Below, one piece after another: positions 45,317-53,878 of a stretch of 64,000 nt of DNA (the first letter of the stretch is position 1; every line of letters begins with the position of its first letter). This DNA is from CAYUQT01 sp964596165 (lineage in GTDB: Bacteria; Planctomycetota; Phycisphaerae; UBA1845; JAFGLZ01), in contig CAZQTW010000008.1 of the NCBI GenBank assembly GCA_964596165.1, positions 67,363 to 131,362 of the forward strand, in the 5' to 3' direction. Position numbers and translations under genes: made by a program. Below the pieces are notes generated by a model, which saw only the letters and a list, made by a program, of their open reading frames with translations, was not told the DNA's origin and ran no database searches.

Positions 45317-46096
45317 ATGCCGTTCGAATTACTCAAGTTGCCGCTCTTGCTGCCCGGCCTGGTGCTGGTGATGTTTCGGGTCCTGGGCCTCGCGCTGACC
45401 GCGCCGCTCTTCAGCGCCACCGCCATTCCTCGGCGGGTCAAGATCGGTCTGGCGATGGCGGTGGCGATGATGACCTTTCCGATGGTCCAACCCATGATGC
45501 CGTCCGAACTGACGTTTCCACAGGCGCTGGCCGGCGTCGTGGGTGAGATGATGATCGGATTGGGCATCGGTTACGGGTTGTCGATGATCTTTGCCGCCGC
45601 CCAGCTCGCGGGGTCCATGATCGATCAGCAAGCCGGCATGGCGCTCGGACATGTCCTCAATCCCGGCCTCGAATCCAGCTCTACGGTCATGGGGCAACTG
45701 CTGTTCTTCGTAGTCATGGGCATCTTCCTTGCCATGAACGGCCATGTCGCGGTCGTTCGGGCGCTCATGGAAAGCTTCGCGCAGGTCCCGCCGTTAGGGT
45801 TTCAAGTGACGCCGTCGATCACCGATCTGCTGGTGGGTCTGATGACCAGTTCGTTCGTGCTGGCCATCCGGCTTGCGGGCCCCGTACTCACGGCGATCTT
45901 CCTGGTGACCCTGGCCAAGGGATTCATCAGTCGGACCGTTCCACAACTCAACATACTGGCGGTCGGATTCAGCATCACGTCGATGGTCGCGTTGATCATG
46001 ACCGCCGCATCCATGACGTTTGCGCAGGATGTGTTGGTCGACGAAATCGTTGAGAACATGGACGCCCTCCGACTCTTGCTGAAAGGACTGACCTGA
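45317..46096 (+). CDS. fliR: Flagellar export gate protein FliR
   Basis: A 259-residue membrane protein of normal length, with six or so hydrophobic helices. LPGLVLVMFRVLGLALTAPLFSATAIPRRVKIGLAMAVAMM and GEMMIGLGIGYGLSMIFAAAQLAGSMIDQQAGMALGHVLNP are typical FliR signatures. Its TGA overlaps the flhB ATG by one base (TGATG), so both are coupled. Confidence 0.95.
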   Translation: MPFELLKLPLLLPGLVLVMFRVLGLALTAPLFSATAIPRRVKIGLAMAVAMMTFPMVQPMMPSELTFPQALAGVVGEMMIGLGIGYGLSMIFAAAQLAGSMIDQQAGMALGHVLNPGLESSSTVMGQLLFFVVMGIFLAMNGHVAVVRALMESFAQVPPLGFQVTPSITDLLVGLMTSSFVLAIRLAGPVLTAIFLVTLAKGFISRTVPQLNILAVGFSITSMVALIMTAASMTFAQDVLVDEIVENMDALRLLLKGLT

Positions 46097-47187
46097 TGCC
46101 CGGCGACGCCGGAGAGAAGACGGAAGCCCCAACCCCGCGCCGGCGCGAAGAGGCGCGCCATGCCGGCCAGATCGCTCACAGCCCGGATCTGCAAGCGGCC
46201 GTCGTTCTCCTCGGCGTCATGATCGCCCTGAACTCCCTCGGCATGCGAATGCTCAGGGACCTTCTCGACGGCATCGGCTTCTTCTTCGGCAACAGTGAAC
46301 CGGTTCCGCTGACGCCCGGCCAAGTGCAAGGATTGGGGATCGCCGCCTTGCGACTCCTGGCGAAGGTCTGCCTGCCCGTGATGCTCATTGCCATGATCCT
46401 CGGCGTGATCACGGCCCTGCTTCAGGTCGGTTGGCTCTTCACGACGAAACCGCTTCAGCCCAAGTGGGAGAAGCTGAATCCGATCGCCGGCGCGTCACGG
46501 CTCTTCTCGATCAGGGGCTGGGTTCGATTGGCGATGAGCATCCTCAAACTGATCGTGGTGGGCACCGTCGCCTATCTGACGATCAAGTCGAAACTCACGC
46601 AGATCCTCCACACGATCAACCTCGACCACTGGACCTTGCTGGGGTTGGCGGCCGAACTTGTCTTCTACCTCGCGATACGAATGGCGCTCGTCCTCTTGAT
46701 CCTGGCCATCCTGGACTACCTGTGGCAACGGTACCGGCACGAGCAGGACCTGAAGATGACCAAGGAAGAGGTCAAGGAAGAGATGCGTCGAATGGAAGGC
46801 GATCCGATCGTCAAGCAGCGCCTGCGGCGCGTCCAACACCAGCTCGCGGTTCAGCGTATGCGCCACGACGTGCCCAAGGCCGACGTCGTCGTCACCAACC
46901 CCACCGAACTGGCGATCGCGATCAAGTACGACGCCGACACGATGACGGCCCCGAAAGTGTTGGCCAAAGGCCAGGGTTACATGGCTGCCCAGATCCGTCA
47001 GACTGCCATCCAGCACGGAATCCCCATCGTGGAGCGCAAACCACTGGCCCAGGCCCTCTACAAGATGGTCGAGGTCGGACAAGAGATCCCGCCGCAGTTC
47101 TACAAGGCCGTCGCCGAAATCCTCGCCTACGTCTACGAACTCACCGGCAAAGGTCCCAAGGTGCGACGAGTGGCCCAAGCGGTGTAG
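46096..47187 (+). CDS. flhB: Flagellar export switch protein FlhB (NPTE variant)
   Basis: A 363-residue export switch. N-terminus GEKTEAPTPRRREEARHAGQIAHSPDL is the FlhB signature; four membrane helices follow, then the cytoplasmic domain. The autocleavage site, NPTH in nearly all relatives, reads VTNPTELAIAIKYD, with Asn 268 and Pro 269 kept but Glu in place of His. The C-terminal segment (HGIPIVERKPLAQALYKMVEVGQEIPPQFYKAVAEILAYVY) is normal. flhA, which often follows, is absent; the operon ends here. The 104-base gap downstream has a weak 6-bp hairpin (47237-47253). Confidence 0.95.
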   Translation: MPGDAGEKTEAPTPRRREEARHAGQIAHSPDLQAAVVLLGVMIALNSLGMRMLRDLLDGIGFFFGNSEPVPLTPGQVQGLGIAALRLLAKVCLPVMLIAMILGVITALLQVGWLFTTKPLQPKWEKLNPIAGASRLFSIRGWVRLAMSILKLIVVGTVAYLTIKSKLTQILHTINLDHWTLLGLAAELVFYLAIRMALVLLILAILDYLWQRYRHEQDLKMTKEEVKEEMRRMEGDPIVKQRLRRVQHQLAVQRMRHDVPKADVVVTNPTELAIAIKYDADTMTAPKVLAKGQGYMAAQIRQTAIQHGIPIVERKPLAQALYKMVEVGQEIPPQFYKAVAEILAYVYELTGKGPKVRRVAQAV

Positions 47188-47291
47188 CCGGCAGGCCGCA
47201 GGACCTCGCTCTGACGCTGCGGCGCAATTCTTCCCCCTCCGTTCGGAAAACGGACCCTCTTCGGCGTCTCAGGGGTAGGATGTGAGGTGCC

Positions 47292-47795
47292 ATGGCATCC
47301 ATCGAGCCAGTGGAATTGGGTCGTTGGTTCGACCTTTACGCGGCGGGGCTGGTGTTGTACGCCCGGCAGTGGCCCATCGCCGGCGATGCCGAAGACGCGG
47401 TCCAAGATGTCTTCCTTCGCCTCATGTCGGAGCGGACAGTTCCGGCGAACCCGAAGGCGTGGCTGTATCGATCGGTTCGCAATGCCGCCATCGGCCGGCT
47501 CCGATCGCAACACCGAAGGACGGTTCGAGAACACGCAGCTTCCGCCAATCGGCCCACATGGTTCGAGCACCGACCAGAGGATCTGATCGACGCGTCCGTC
47601 ATTCAGGAGGCGCTTGCCGCACTCCCTGTCGAACAGCGGGAGGTCGTCGTCCTTCGGATCTGGTGCGAAATGACACTTGAAGAGATCGCCGAGATCGTCG
47701 GTCAACCGGTCTCAACCCTGTTCAGTCGATACAAGGCCGGCCTGGCGGCGATCAGACGAAGACTGGAGGCGTCATGTCGGACGAACGATACCTGA
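47292..47795 (+). CDS. ECF-type RNA polymerase sigma factor
   Basis: A 167-residue sigma70-family factor. Region 2 (about 10-75) has WPIAGDAEDAVQDVFLRLM and WLYRSVRNAAIGRLRSQHRR; region 4 (about 105-160) has ALAALPVEQREVVVLRIWCEMTLEEIAEIVGQPVSTLFSRYKAGLAAIRRRL. The sequence type is that of the planctomycete ECF factors paired with membrane regulators. The next gene overlaps its end by 22 bases and encodes the likely anti-sigma factor. GAGGTGCC lies before the ATG. Confidence 0.9.
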   Translation: MASIEPVELGRWFDLYAAGLVLYARQWPIAGDAEDAVQDVFLRLMSERTVPANPKAWLYRSVRNAAIGRLRSQHRRTVREHAASANRPTWFEHRPEDLIDASVIQEALAALPVEQREVVVLRIWCEMTLEEIAEIVGQPVSTLFSRYKAGLAAIRRRLEASCRTNDT

Positions 47796-48292
47796 CGTCG
47801 GCGGAATCCGAGCTGGAATCGGCTTTGCGTGGCCTGCGACCGGCCGGAGCGTCCATTGAGCGCGATCAATTCATGTTCCGTGCGGGCCAAGCTTCAGCAA
47901 CACGTCGTGGGCGTCTCTGGCAGGGGGCGACGGCCGCCTTGGCCATCGCCCTGGCCGCATCGTTCCTCGTGCGACCGTCGCCTAAGGAGGTCGAACGTAT
48001 CGTGTATGTGCCCCAACAGCCCCCGTCCTCGACGGATCGACGTCCGGCAAATGTGGAGCCGTTCAACAGTAGAGGTTCCTTGACGCCGTTCGATGGCAGC
48101 TACCTCAGGTTGCGAAACGCGGTCCTGGCGCACGGGTTGGATGCCCTATCCGCATTCGGTCCTCCTGCCGGCCCATTCAGTACCTCATCAAGGTCGCCTG
48201 ACGAGAGCGCTCCGGACACCACGCGGCAAGCGCCCGACTGGCGCATTCGTCCGGGCAACCGACTCCCAACTGACATAGGAGAACAGCTATGA
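47774..48292 (+). CDS. Putative membrane anti-sigma factor
   Basis: A 172-residue protein with a short cytoplasmic N-terminus, one membrane helix at about residues 48-66 (LWQGATAALAIALAASFLV) and a Pro/Ser-rich outer part. It overlaps the sigma gene by 22 bases and has GGAGG inside that gene, so the two are translated together. Gene order and topology suggest it holds the sigma factor at the membrane, but no known anti-sigma domain or zinc motif is visible. Confidence 0.6.
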   Translation: MSDERYLTSAESELESALRGLRPAGASIERDQFMFRAGQASATRRGRLWQGATAALAIALAASFLVRPSPKEVERIVYVPQQPPSSTDRRPANVEPFNSRGSLTPFDGSYLRLRNAVLAHGLDALSAFGPPAGPFSTSSRSPDESAPDTTRQAPDWRIRPGNRLPTDIGEQL

Positions 48293-49686
48293 AACGCGCA
48301 TTCTTGTGCATCACCACCATTCTCGGAGCCACGGCGGTATCTGCGGCCGAACAGACCGCTTCGCAGCAGGCCGAGGGTCCCCGTGTAATCCAACTGTCAT
48401 TAAGACCCGCCCCCGAGCCCCGACCGGTGTTGAAGCATCTTCTGCTGCCCGATGTGCTCGACCGGACCCCTGGAAACGCGGCCGTGCTCTATCTGAATGC
48501 CGGTCTGTCAATGCCTGAGAGCGGTCCGGACAACCTCAGTGAAAAGTTCTATGGTTGGACGACCACGCCACTCAAGGATCTCCCCCGCGAAGAGATTCGC
48601 CGAGCATTGGATAAGTGCGCCGGATCGTTTCGGCAACTTAGACTGGCCGCATTTCGAGAGCAATGCGACTGGGATCTGCCCATACGCGATGAAGGGTTTA
48701 GTCTTCTCCTGCCGCATCTCTCCAAGGTTCGCGCCCTCGCCAGGGCCTTGACCGTCAGAATCCGACTGAACCTGACCGAGCAACGTTCCGACACCGTAAT
48801 CCAGGACCTCCAGATCGGTTTCGCGATGGCCGAGCACGTCGCTGCTTCGCCACTGCTGATATCGTCGTTGGTGGGGACCGCAATCGCCGTTATGATGACG
48901 GATCAGGTGGAGGCACTTGTCGGGAGTCCCCGCTGCCCGAACCTCTACTGGGCCTTGACGCAACTTCCCAATCCCTTCATCGATCTGCGCAAGTCCATTG
49001 AGATCGAGAGATCATCGCTGCTCCTACAGTTGTCTGAATGTCGAGACCCCAGGAACGTCAGACGCACGCCCGAGCAATGGGATCAACTGTTTCTTGATGG
49101 GGCCGGCATCCTCGACCTAACCGCCAAGAACGAGGCAGAGAGAAAGAAGCTGATTGCAGATACCGTGGCCAGGGTCCTCCCGGAGGCCAGACGTTACGTG
49201 CTTGCCCAGGGGATGACAGCTAAGGACGTTGACGCCATGCCGGACAAACAGGTGCTCCTGATCTACTGGATGGACCACTACAACATCCATAAGGACGAAT
49301 TCTTCAAGTGGTTCGCCGTGCCGTATTGGCAGGCCTGTGAAGGGTTCCAGCGGGCTGAGAAATCACGGCCGCAAGATGATTCCGCAATTCTCTCAAATAC
49401 GCTCTTGCCGGCCCTCAGCCGGATCTATGCCCAAACGACTTCTCTCGACCGACGCATTGCCGGGCTTCGGTGCGTCGAGGCTATCCGTCTGTACGCGGCC
49501 GGCCATGACGGCAAGCTGCCGGCCTCGCTGAACGATATCACAGAGGTGCCCATTCCCTTGGATCCGATTACGGGCAAGGCCTTCCAGTACAGACTCGAGG
49601 GCGACAAGGCCGTGTTGGAATGGTCTCCGCCGCCGGGCCTGCAACCCTCACACGGACGGCGATACGAATTGACCATCTCGAAGTAG
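48289..49686 (+). CDS. Secreted protein of unknown function
   Basis: A 465-residue protein that starts 4 bases inside the anti-sigma gene (ATGA overlap), so it belongs to the sigma operon. Residues 1-20 are a signal peptide (AVSAAEQ). The body is mostly helical with LTVRIRLNLTEQRSDTVIQDLQIGFAMAEHVAASPLLISSLVGTAI, a pattern found in planctomycete secreted proteins. The C-terminus, RIAGLRCVEAIRLYAAGHDGKLPASLNDITEVPIPLDPITGKAFQYRLEGDKAVL, resembles the pseudopilin-like ends of such proteins. I cannot assign a function; it may be the target of the sigma system. Confidence 0.65.
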   Translation: MKRAFLCITTILGATAVSAAEQTASQQAEGPRVIQLSLRPAPEPRPVLKHLLLPDVLDRTPGNAAVLYLNAGLSMPESGPDNLSEKFYGWTTTPLKDLPREEIRRALDKCAGSFRQLRLAAFREQCDWDLPIRDEGFSLLLPHLSKVRALARALTVRIRLNLTEQRSDTVIQDLQIGFAMAEHVAASPLLISSLVGTAIAVMMTDQVEALVGSPRCPNLYWALTQLPNPFIDLRKSIEIERSSLLLQLSECRDPRNVRRTPEQWDQLFLDGAGILDLTAKNEAERKKLIADTVARVLPEARRYVLAQGMTAKDVDAMPDKQVLLIYWMDHYNIHKDEFFKWFAVPYWQACEGFQRAEKSRPQDDSAILSNTLLPALSRIYAQTTSLDRRIAGLRCVEAIRLYAAGHDGKLPASLNDITEVPIPLDPITGKAFQYRLEGDKAVLEWSPPPGLQPSHGRRYELTISK

Positions 49687-49704
49687 CCACCGTCGAGACA
49701 TGAC

Positions 49705-49747
49705 ACGAAACAAAGAGGGGTGCATCTGCGTGTCGGATGCACCCCTC
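49705..49747 (-). terminator. Perfect 12-bp intrinsic terminator
   Basis: GAGGGGTGCATC (49715-49726) pairs perfectly with GATGCACCCCTC (49736-49747) around a 9-base loop. On the minus strand a TTTGTTT run follows, so it should end the 49783-50139 gene; the stem may also slow the plus-strand operon that stops at 49686. Confidence 0.85.
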
Positions 49748-49782
49748 GCGGGCCATGTGTTTCGGCCAGGCTGATGGAGGAT

Positions 49783-50139
49783 CTATTCCCAGGAATCGCT
49801 GAAGTAGGTCCCGCTGCTGTAGTAGCTGTCGCGGGGCTCGTAAGACCAGGTGCGAAGCGTCGTCCGGCTGCTGTAGCGCACGTCATCATCATCGTCGACG
49901 TCGAACCATGGGCTGACCGTCGTGGTGTAACTGCTTCGATAGGAAACTTCGCGATAGCTCGACGAGTGATAGGGCCGGTAGCTGTAGTACGAGTAGGACC
50001 AGGACGACGGAGTCGAAACGTAGACGTCATCGCCGTCGCTTACCCATACAAACGTGTCCGCCTTCGCCGATCCCGCCAAACCCGCCACCAAGACCACCGC
50101 CGCCAAACCACCCAGAACGATTCGCTTCGCGTCACGCAT
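49783..50139 (-). CDS. Small secreted Ser/Tyr-rich protein
   Basis: A 118-residue protein. Start 50139 has GAAGGAGC eight bases upstream and gives a clear signal peptide (RIVLGGLAAVVLVAGLAGSAKAD). The mature part of about 90 residues is rich in Ser, Tyr, Arg and Asp, with short SSWSYSYYSYRPYHSSSYRE and YRSSYTT repeats and a DVDDDDD acid run. The composition suggests an adhesive, cell-wall or calcium-binding surface protein, but no known domain is visible. A perfect terminator 36 bases past its stop shows that it is a single-gene unit. Confidence 0.7.
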   Translation of the reverse strand: MRDAKRIVLGGLAAVVLVAGLAGSAKADTFVWVSDGDDVYVSTPSSWSYSYYSYRPYHSSSYREVSYRSSYTTTVSPWFDVDDDDDVRYSSRTTLRTWSYEPRDSYYSSGTYFSDSWE

Positions 50140-50830
50140 TTCAGTGCTCCTTCGTTTACTCTTGTTTATTCCTTTCAGCAGCCTCAACTGACCGCTTCAT
50201 GATGATGGACAGCCCAAGGAGCTTCCGCGTTAGTCAGACGGACAACAATTCGTGTCGGAATTTCGCTCTTTCTGAGCGCAAAGGCGGTCTTGGTTCATAA
50301 GCATCTGATAATAAACATTTTACATCTATGCGTCCTGGAGAGGCCAATGTGGAAGATCGTGTGCCTTTTCGCGGTCGGACACAATACGCCGCTGAGAGTC
50401 GCCGCCCAGAGAATGACGGGCCTTTCACCGAGCCGGGCGGTCCTCGGCTCCGATCAAGCATCCCGGAGTCTCAGTCCGTCATTTGTGGCCGTTGGTGTCT
50501 GCTCCGAAAAATGCGTTGTGGTGCGGGCATCCTGCCCGCCGCGGCGGCCACGATGGCCGCACCCCGTTTTCCACATCCTCTAGGGGTGGGCCGAAGGCCC
50601 ATGACCAACTGCTTCGAAGTCCGGCTTGTGTCAACGGGGCATCCAATTGGCCAAAGAAACAAAAGGGGGGCGGGCGAAACCCACCCCCCTTTCAACCGCT
50701 TCCTCAATGATCCTGACAGGCGAATTCTGCCCGCTTCTCCTGACTTCTGAATTCTGCCCGCCACGAGACAGCCATGGCCGTGCCAGGGGATTCTCAATTC
50801 AGAATCCCGGTTAGGGCATAATCCCAAACC
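50140..50830. repeat. Gene-free region with palindromic repeats
   Basis: About 690 bases without a gene. Two perfect 7-bp, 3-base-loop hairpins lie side by side: GCGGGCA/TGCCCGC (50523-50539) and GCGGCCA/TGGCCGC (50544-50560). A 13-base direct repeat GAATTCTGCCCGC occurs at 50722-50734 and 50749-50761. An inverted repeat TTCTGAATT/AATTCAGAA (50745-50753, 50796-50804) matches the arms of the repeat at 3015-3059. No promoter could be assigned with confidence. Confidence 0.55.
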
Positions 50831-52159
50831 CTACAGCTTCCACGGCGCCCGCATCTGCGGCGTCAGCATCTTCATCACCTCTTTGTCGGGGCTCTTCTCT
50901 CTCTTGGGGTCCCATTTGAACGATCGACCGAGGATCATGGCGATGTTGTTCAGGTGACAGATCGTTGCCGTGCGGTGCCCGATCTCGGCCGTGGCGAACG
51001 GCTGCCTGTTTTTCCGGATGGCGTCGAGGAAGTTTTGCCGGTGGCCGGTCGTTCGGCCCAGGTGGATCTTCTGATCCGGCCACGTCGTTTCGTCAAGCAG
51101 CGAAGCGGGTTCCGCCTCGAGCTTAGCCCCGTGGACATGAATGAAGATCCAGCCTTCGGTCCCCTCGAACTTCAACCCTCGCGGTCCCTGGGACGTGCCG
51201 ATCATCGTCACCCCGTTGGCATACTTGTTTTCAAAGGAGTAGTCCCAGAAGACGTTGAACAGACCCTTCGTGTAACGTACTCCCTTGGCGGTGAATTCGA
51301 CGGGCCCGGTATCGTCGGTGCCCATGCCGAGCTGCCCGAGGTCGATCACGTGGGCGCCGCGGTCGGTCATCTCGCCGCCGCCGTAGTTCAGGTTGAACCG
51401 CCAGTAAAAGTGGCAGCGTTTCTCGGTGTAGTAGACCTTGGGAGTATGCCCGAGCCAGAAGTCATAGTCGAAGCCCTCGGGCACCGGCATTTCCGGAAAC
51501 TCCTTTTGGGCCATCTCGCGGACTTCCTTGTGGTGCTTATCGTCACAGGGCAGGTTGATGTGAACCCTCTTGAGCTGCCCGATCCGGCCGTTGCGGACGA
51601 TCTCGCACGCAAACCGGGCGTTCGAGCCCGATCGTTCGTGGCTGCCGCACTGAAGGACGACCTTGTTCCTCTTGACCGCGTCGCAGATCGCGCGGCCTTC
51701 ACCCACCGAGTTCGCCAGCGGCTTCTCGCAGTAGATGTGTTTCTTGGCATTCGCCGCCGCGATCGACGCCAACGCGTGCCAGTGGTCGGGCGTGCCGACG
51801 ATGACCGCGTCGATGTCCTTGATCGCCAGCAGCTCCCGGAAGTCCTTGAACGTCTTGCAGTCCTGGTTGTTGTACTTCTTGTTGACCTCGCCGCGGGCCT
51901 CTTCCGCGTGCTTCTTGTCCACGTCGCAGACCGCCACCATCTGCACACCGGCATGGTCCATGAACGACCGCATGTTCGCCCGACCCATCCCGCCGGTCCC
52001 GATCGTGCCCATCACAATCCGGCTGTTGGCAGCCGTCCCGCCGTCCTTGCCGAGTGCCGACGACCGCACGAAGTAGGGGAAGCTGACTACCCCCACCGAC
52101 AACGATGCGGACTGCCTCAGAAACCGTCTGCGTGTTGATCTCTTTGCTGACATCGTCAT
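50831..52159 (-). CDS. Tat-exported Gfo/Idh/MocA-family oxidoreductase
   Basis: A 442-residue NAD(P)-dependent sugar dehydrogenase-like protein. The twin-arginine leader STRRRFLRQSASLSVGVVSFPYF sends it out folded. The Rossmann motif MGTIGTGGMGRANM, VAVCDVDKKHAEEA, VIVGTPDHWHALASIAAANAKKHIYCEKPLA (Lys of EKP) and the family C-terminal sandwich (GGGEMTDRGAHVIDLGQLGMG) are all present. Planctomycetes have many such proteins; the substrate is likely a sugar or cyclitol. Starts 52159 and 52153 are both possible behind GAGGAG. Confidence 0.88.
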   Translation of the reverse strand: MTMSAKRSTRRRFLRQSASLSVGVVSFPYFVRSSALGKDGGTAANSRIVMGTIGTGGMGRANMRSFMDHAGVQMVAVCDVDKKHAEEARGEVNKKYNNQDCKTFKDFRELLAIKDIDAVIVGTPDHWHALASIAAANAKKHIYCEKPLANSVGEGRAICDAVKRNKVVLQCGSHERSGSNARFACEIVRNGRIGQLKRVHINLPCDDKHHKEVREMAQKEFPEMPVPEGFDYDFWLGHTPKVYYTEKRCHFYWRFNLNYGGGEMTDRGAHVIDLGQLGMGTDDTGPVEFTAKGVRYTKGLFNVFWDYSFENKYANGVTMIGTSQGPRGLKFEGTEGWIFIHVHGAKLEAEPASLLDETTWPDQKIHLGRTTGHRQNFLDAIRKNRQPFATAEIGHRTATICHLNNIAMILGRSFKWDPKREKSPDKEVMKMLTPQMRAPWKL

Positions 52160-52503
52160 TTCACTCCTCGCTGATCTTTGGGGGTTCAAGGTCCGGCCAC
52201 ACGAGTGACACGGTCCCGTACCATACGCAGTTGACCGGTGCACGGATACCCACCCTGGATTGGCGCACCTTTGCGGAACGACCCTTACTTTCAACCAACG
52301 CCGCAACTTTGTCAATGATAGTTGAAGTTGCACCTGGCCTATGTTTCTGGCCCGACATATAATGAGTCATAGGAGGTCGTGAATTCACATCAGAACGGGA
52401 TAAGTCGTCCGGTCGGAGCACCCTCCGGAGGTGTCCAGGCCGGACGAGATTCCGGCGGCTGGCAGAGGGATGTGCCTATCACATCCGACCGAGGGACGCG
52501 TAT
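52160..52503. promoter_or_regulatory. Divergent promoter region
   Basis: Between the oxidoreductase and prepilin-like genes. A perfect -10 element TATAAT lies at 52358-52363 on the plus strand, with only a weak TGGCCT at the -35 position. It is followed by a perfect AGGAGG (52371-52376) and GTG (52379) that open a frame running into the prepilin-like gene in another register. Confidence 0.45.
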
Positions 52504-53604
52504 ATGCAACCTACTCGGGGGTTGGTGGAACCGACGGCTACGGCGGGCCTTCGTTTCGGGAAGCGCGGCGATCAACGCGGAAGGGGCTTTACGCTCATTG
52601 AGTTGTTGGTCGTCGTCGCCATCATTGCCCTGCTTATCTCGATTCTGTTACCCTCGCTGAGCAAAGCCAGGGCCCAGGCCCGAACCACGCTTTGCTTCTC
52701 GAGAATGTCGCAACTGTTCAAGGCGATGAATCTCTATGCCGAAGACTTCGGCGAGGTACCGCCGTTCATGGGTCGGGGATGGGAAGACGCGGATGATCCG
52801 TGGCAAGACCCGACTGAATGGCCCAGAGAGTCGGGGATTACTGTCCGACAATGGAAGTACTTCGAAGACTGGCTGATGCCCGACATGCCGGACTACTGGG
52901 CAACGCCACAATCCGCATGGCCGGCCAAAGCCCAGATCCGCAACGGCTCGTTGTTCAAGTACGCCCGCTTTGAGGCTTTATATCGTTGTCCGGAATTTGA
53001 ACGCGTAAGCGATTCGCGCAAGTCACAGAATGTCTTCAACTATACCCGAACGCTTCTCGGGCGAAAATGGTATCACCGCGGCGATCCCGAGGGGAGCGAA
53101 GGCTCGCCCTTGTTCTTCGGGAATTGGGCCGGGGCTGCCGGCCCGATCGTCAAGCTATCGCAGGTCTACGCTCCCAGCGGACTGGAGATCTTCTTCGACG
53201 AGCGCTGGGATCGGCACTGTGCTGCGCCGGCCGAGAAACTCATTCCGCCGGTTACCGCGGGTGAAGGCGTCCTGAAGGACCTATTGGTCGGACAGTGGAT
53301 GGTGATCGATCCGGTGTGCGGGATCATCGGAGACGAAGTCGGCCAGTATCACGGCCAACCCATGCCCAACCCCTTTGCGCCTGATGCGTTTGGTGTTCCT
53401 AAGGTCCAGAGGGGCAGCACAGTGTATTACGACGGGCACGTCGAGTTGATCATCGATCCCTTGCCGGATCGCCGATGCGATCTTTCAATCGGCATCCCGG
53501 AAGCGATTGCCATGGGGACCGGGTGGATTGAGTGGGTGAAGGGACACGTCCTTGCACAACGGGGGCCCACGGAAGTCATCGTCGTCTCTCCGCTGGGCGG
53601 GTAA
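52504..53604 (+). CDS. Prepilin-type N-terminal methylation domain protein
   Basis: A 366-residue type II pseudopilin-like protein. Cleavage and methylation site GRGFTLIELLVVVAIIALLISILLPSLSKARAQAR at about residues 27-60 marks the pilin helix; the leader of about 28 residues before Phe is long. The globular part has RCPEF, LFFGNWAG and a C-terminal VQRGSTVYYDGHVELI, as in planctomycete secreted pseudopilins of the DUF1559 kind. These exist in many copies per genome and their role is unclear. Stands alone, no terminator seen. Confidence 0.8.
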   Translation: MQPTRGLVEPTATAGLRFGKRGDQRGRGFTLIELLVVVAIIALLISILLPSLSKARAQARTTLCFSRMSQLFKAMNLYAEDFGEVPPFMGRGWEDADDPWQDPTEWPRESGITVRQWKYFEDWLMPDMPDYWATPQSAWPAKAQIRNGSLFKYARFEALYRCPEFERVSDSRKSQNVFNYTRTLLGRKWYHRGDPEGSEGSPLFFGNWAGAAGPIVKLSQVYAPSGLEIFFDERWDRHCAAPAEKLIPPVTAGEGVLKDLLVGQWMVIDPVCGIIGDEVGQYHGQPMPNPFAPDAFGVPKVQRGSTVYYDGHVELIIDPLPDRRCDLSIGIPEAIAMGTGWIEWVKGHVLAQRGPTEVIVVSPLGG

Positions 53605-53878
53605 GAACGCGGAGTTGCCATCGCAGTCGCGACCGGAACCCGGGACAACGTTGACTCGCTCAAGCGTGCCGAGCAACAAACGGATCCCAGCCCTCATGAC
53701 CCCCGCCGCCGCCGACGCCAATTCATGCGCCACGACCTGGATCCACAAGGGATCAGGTTACTAATACAGGCGACCGCCTGCCGCGTCTTACCGTGAGTGA
53801 TCTCTCTCCCTCTTGTTGGACGATCGCCCTATGGAGAAGTACTATTCCCCCTTCTCGTTCTATTGGAGGTTTCGACCT

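Noticed and set aside
43191..47187. Possibility that fliO-flhB belong to a type III injectisome
   Set aside because: Rod, hook, hook-cap, stator and FlgS/FlgR-type genes are in the same run, and FliP/FliQ/FliR/FlhB signatures are flagellar.
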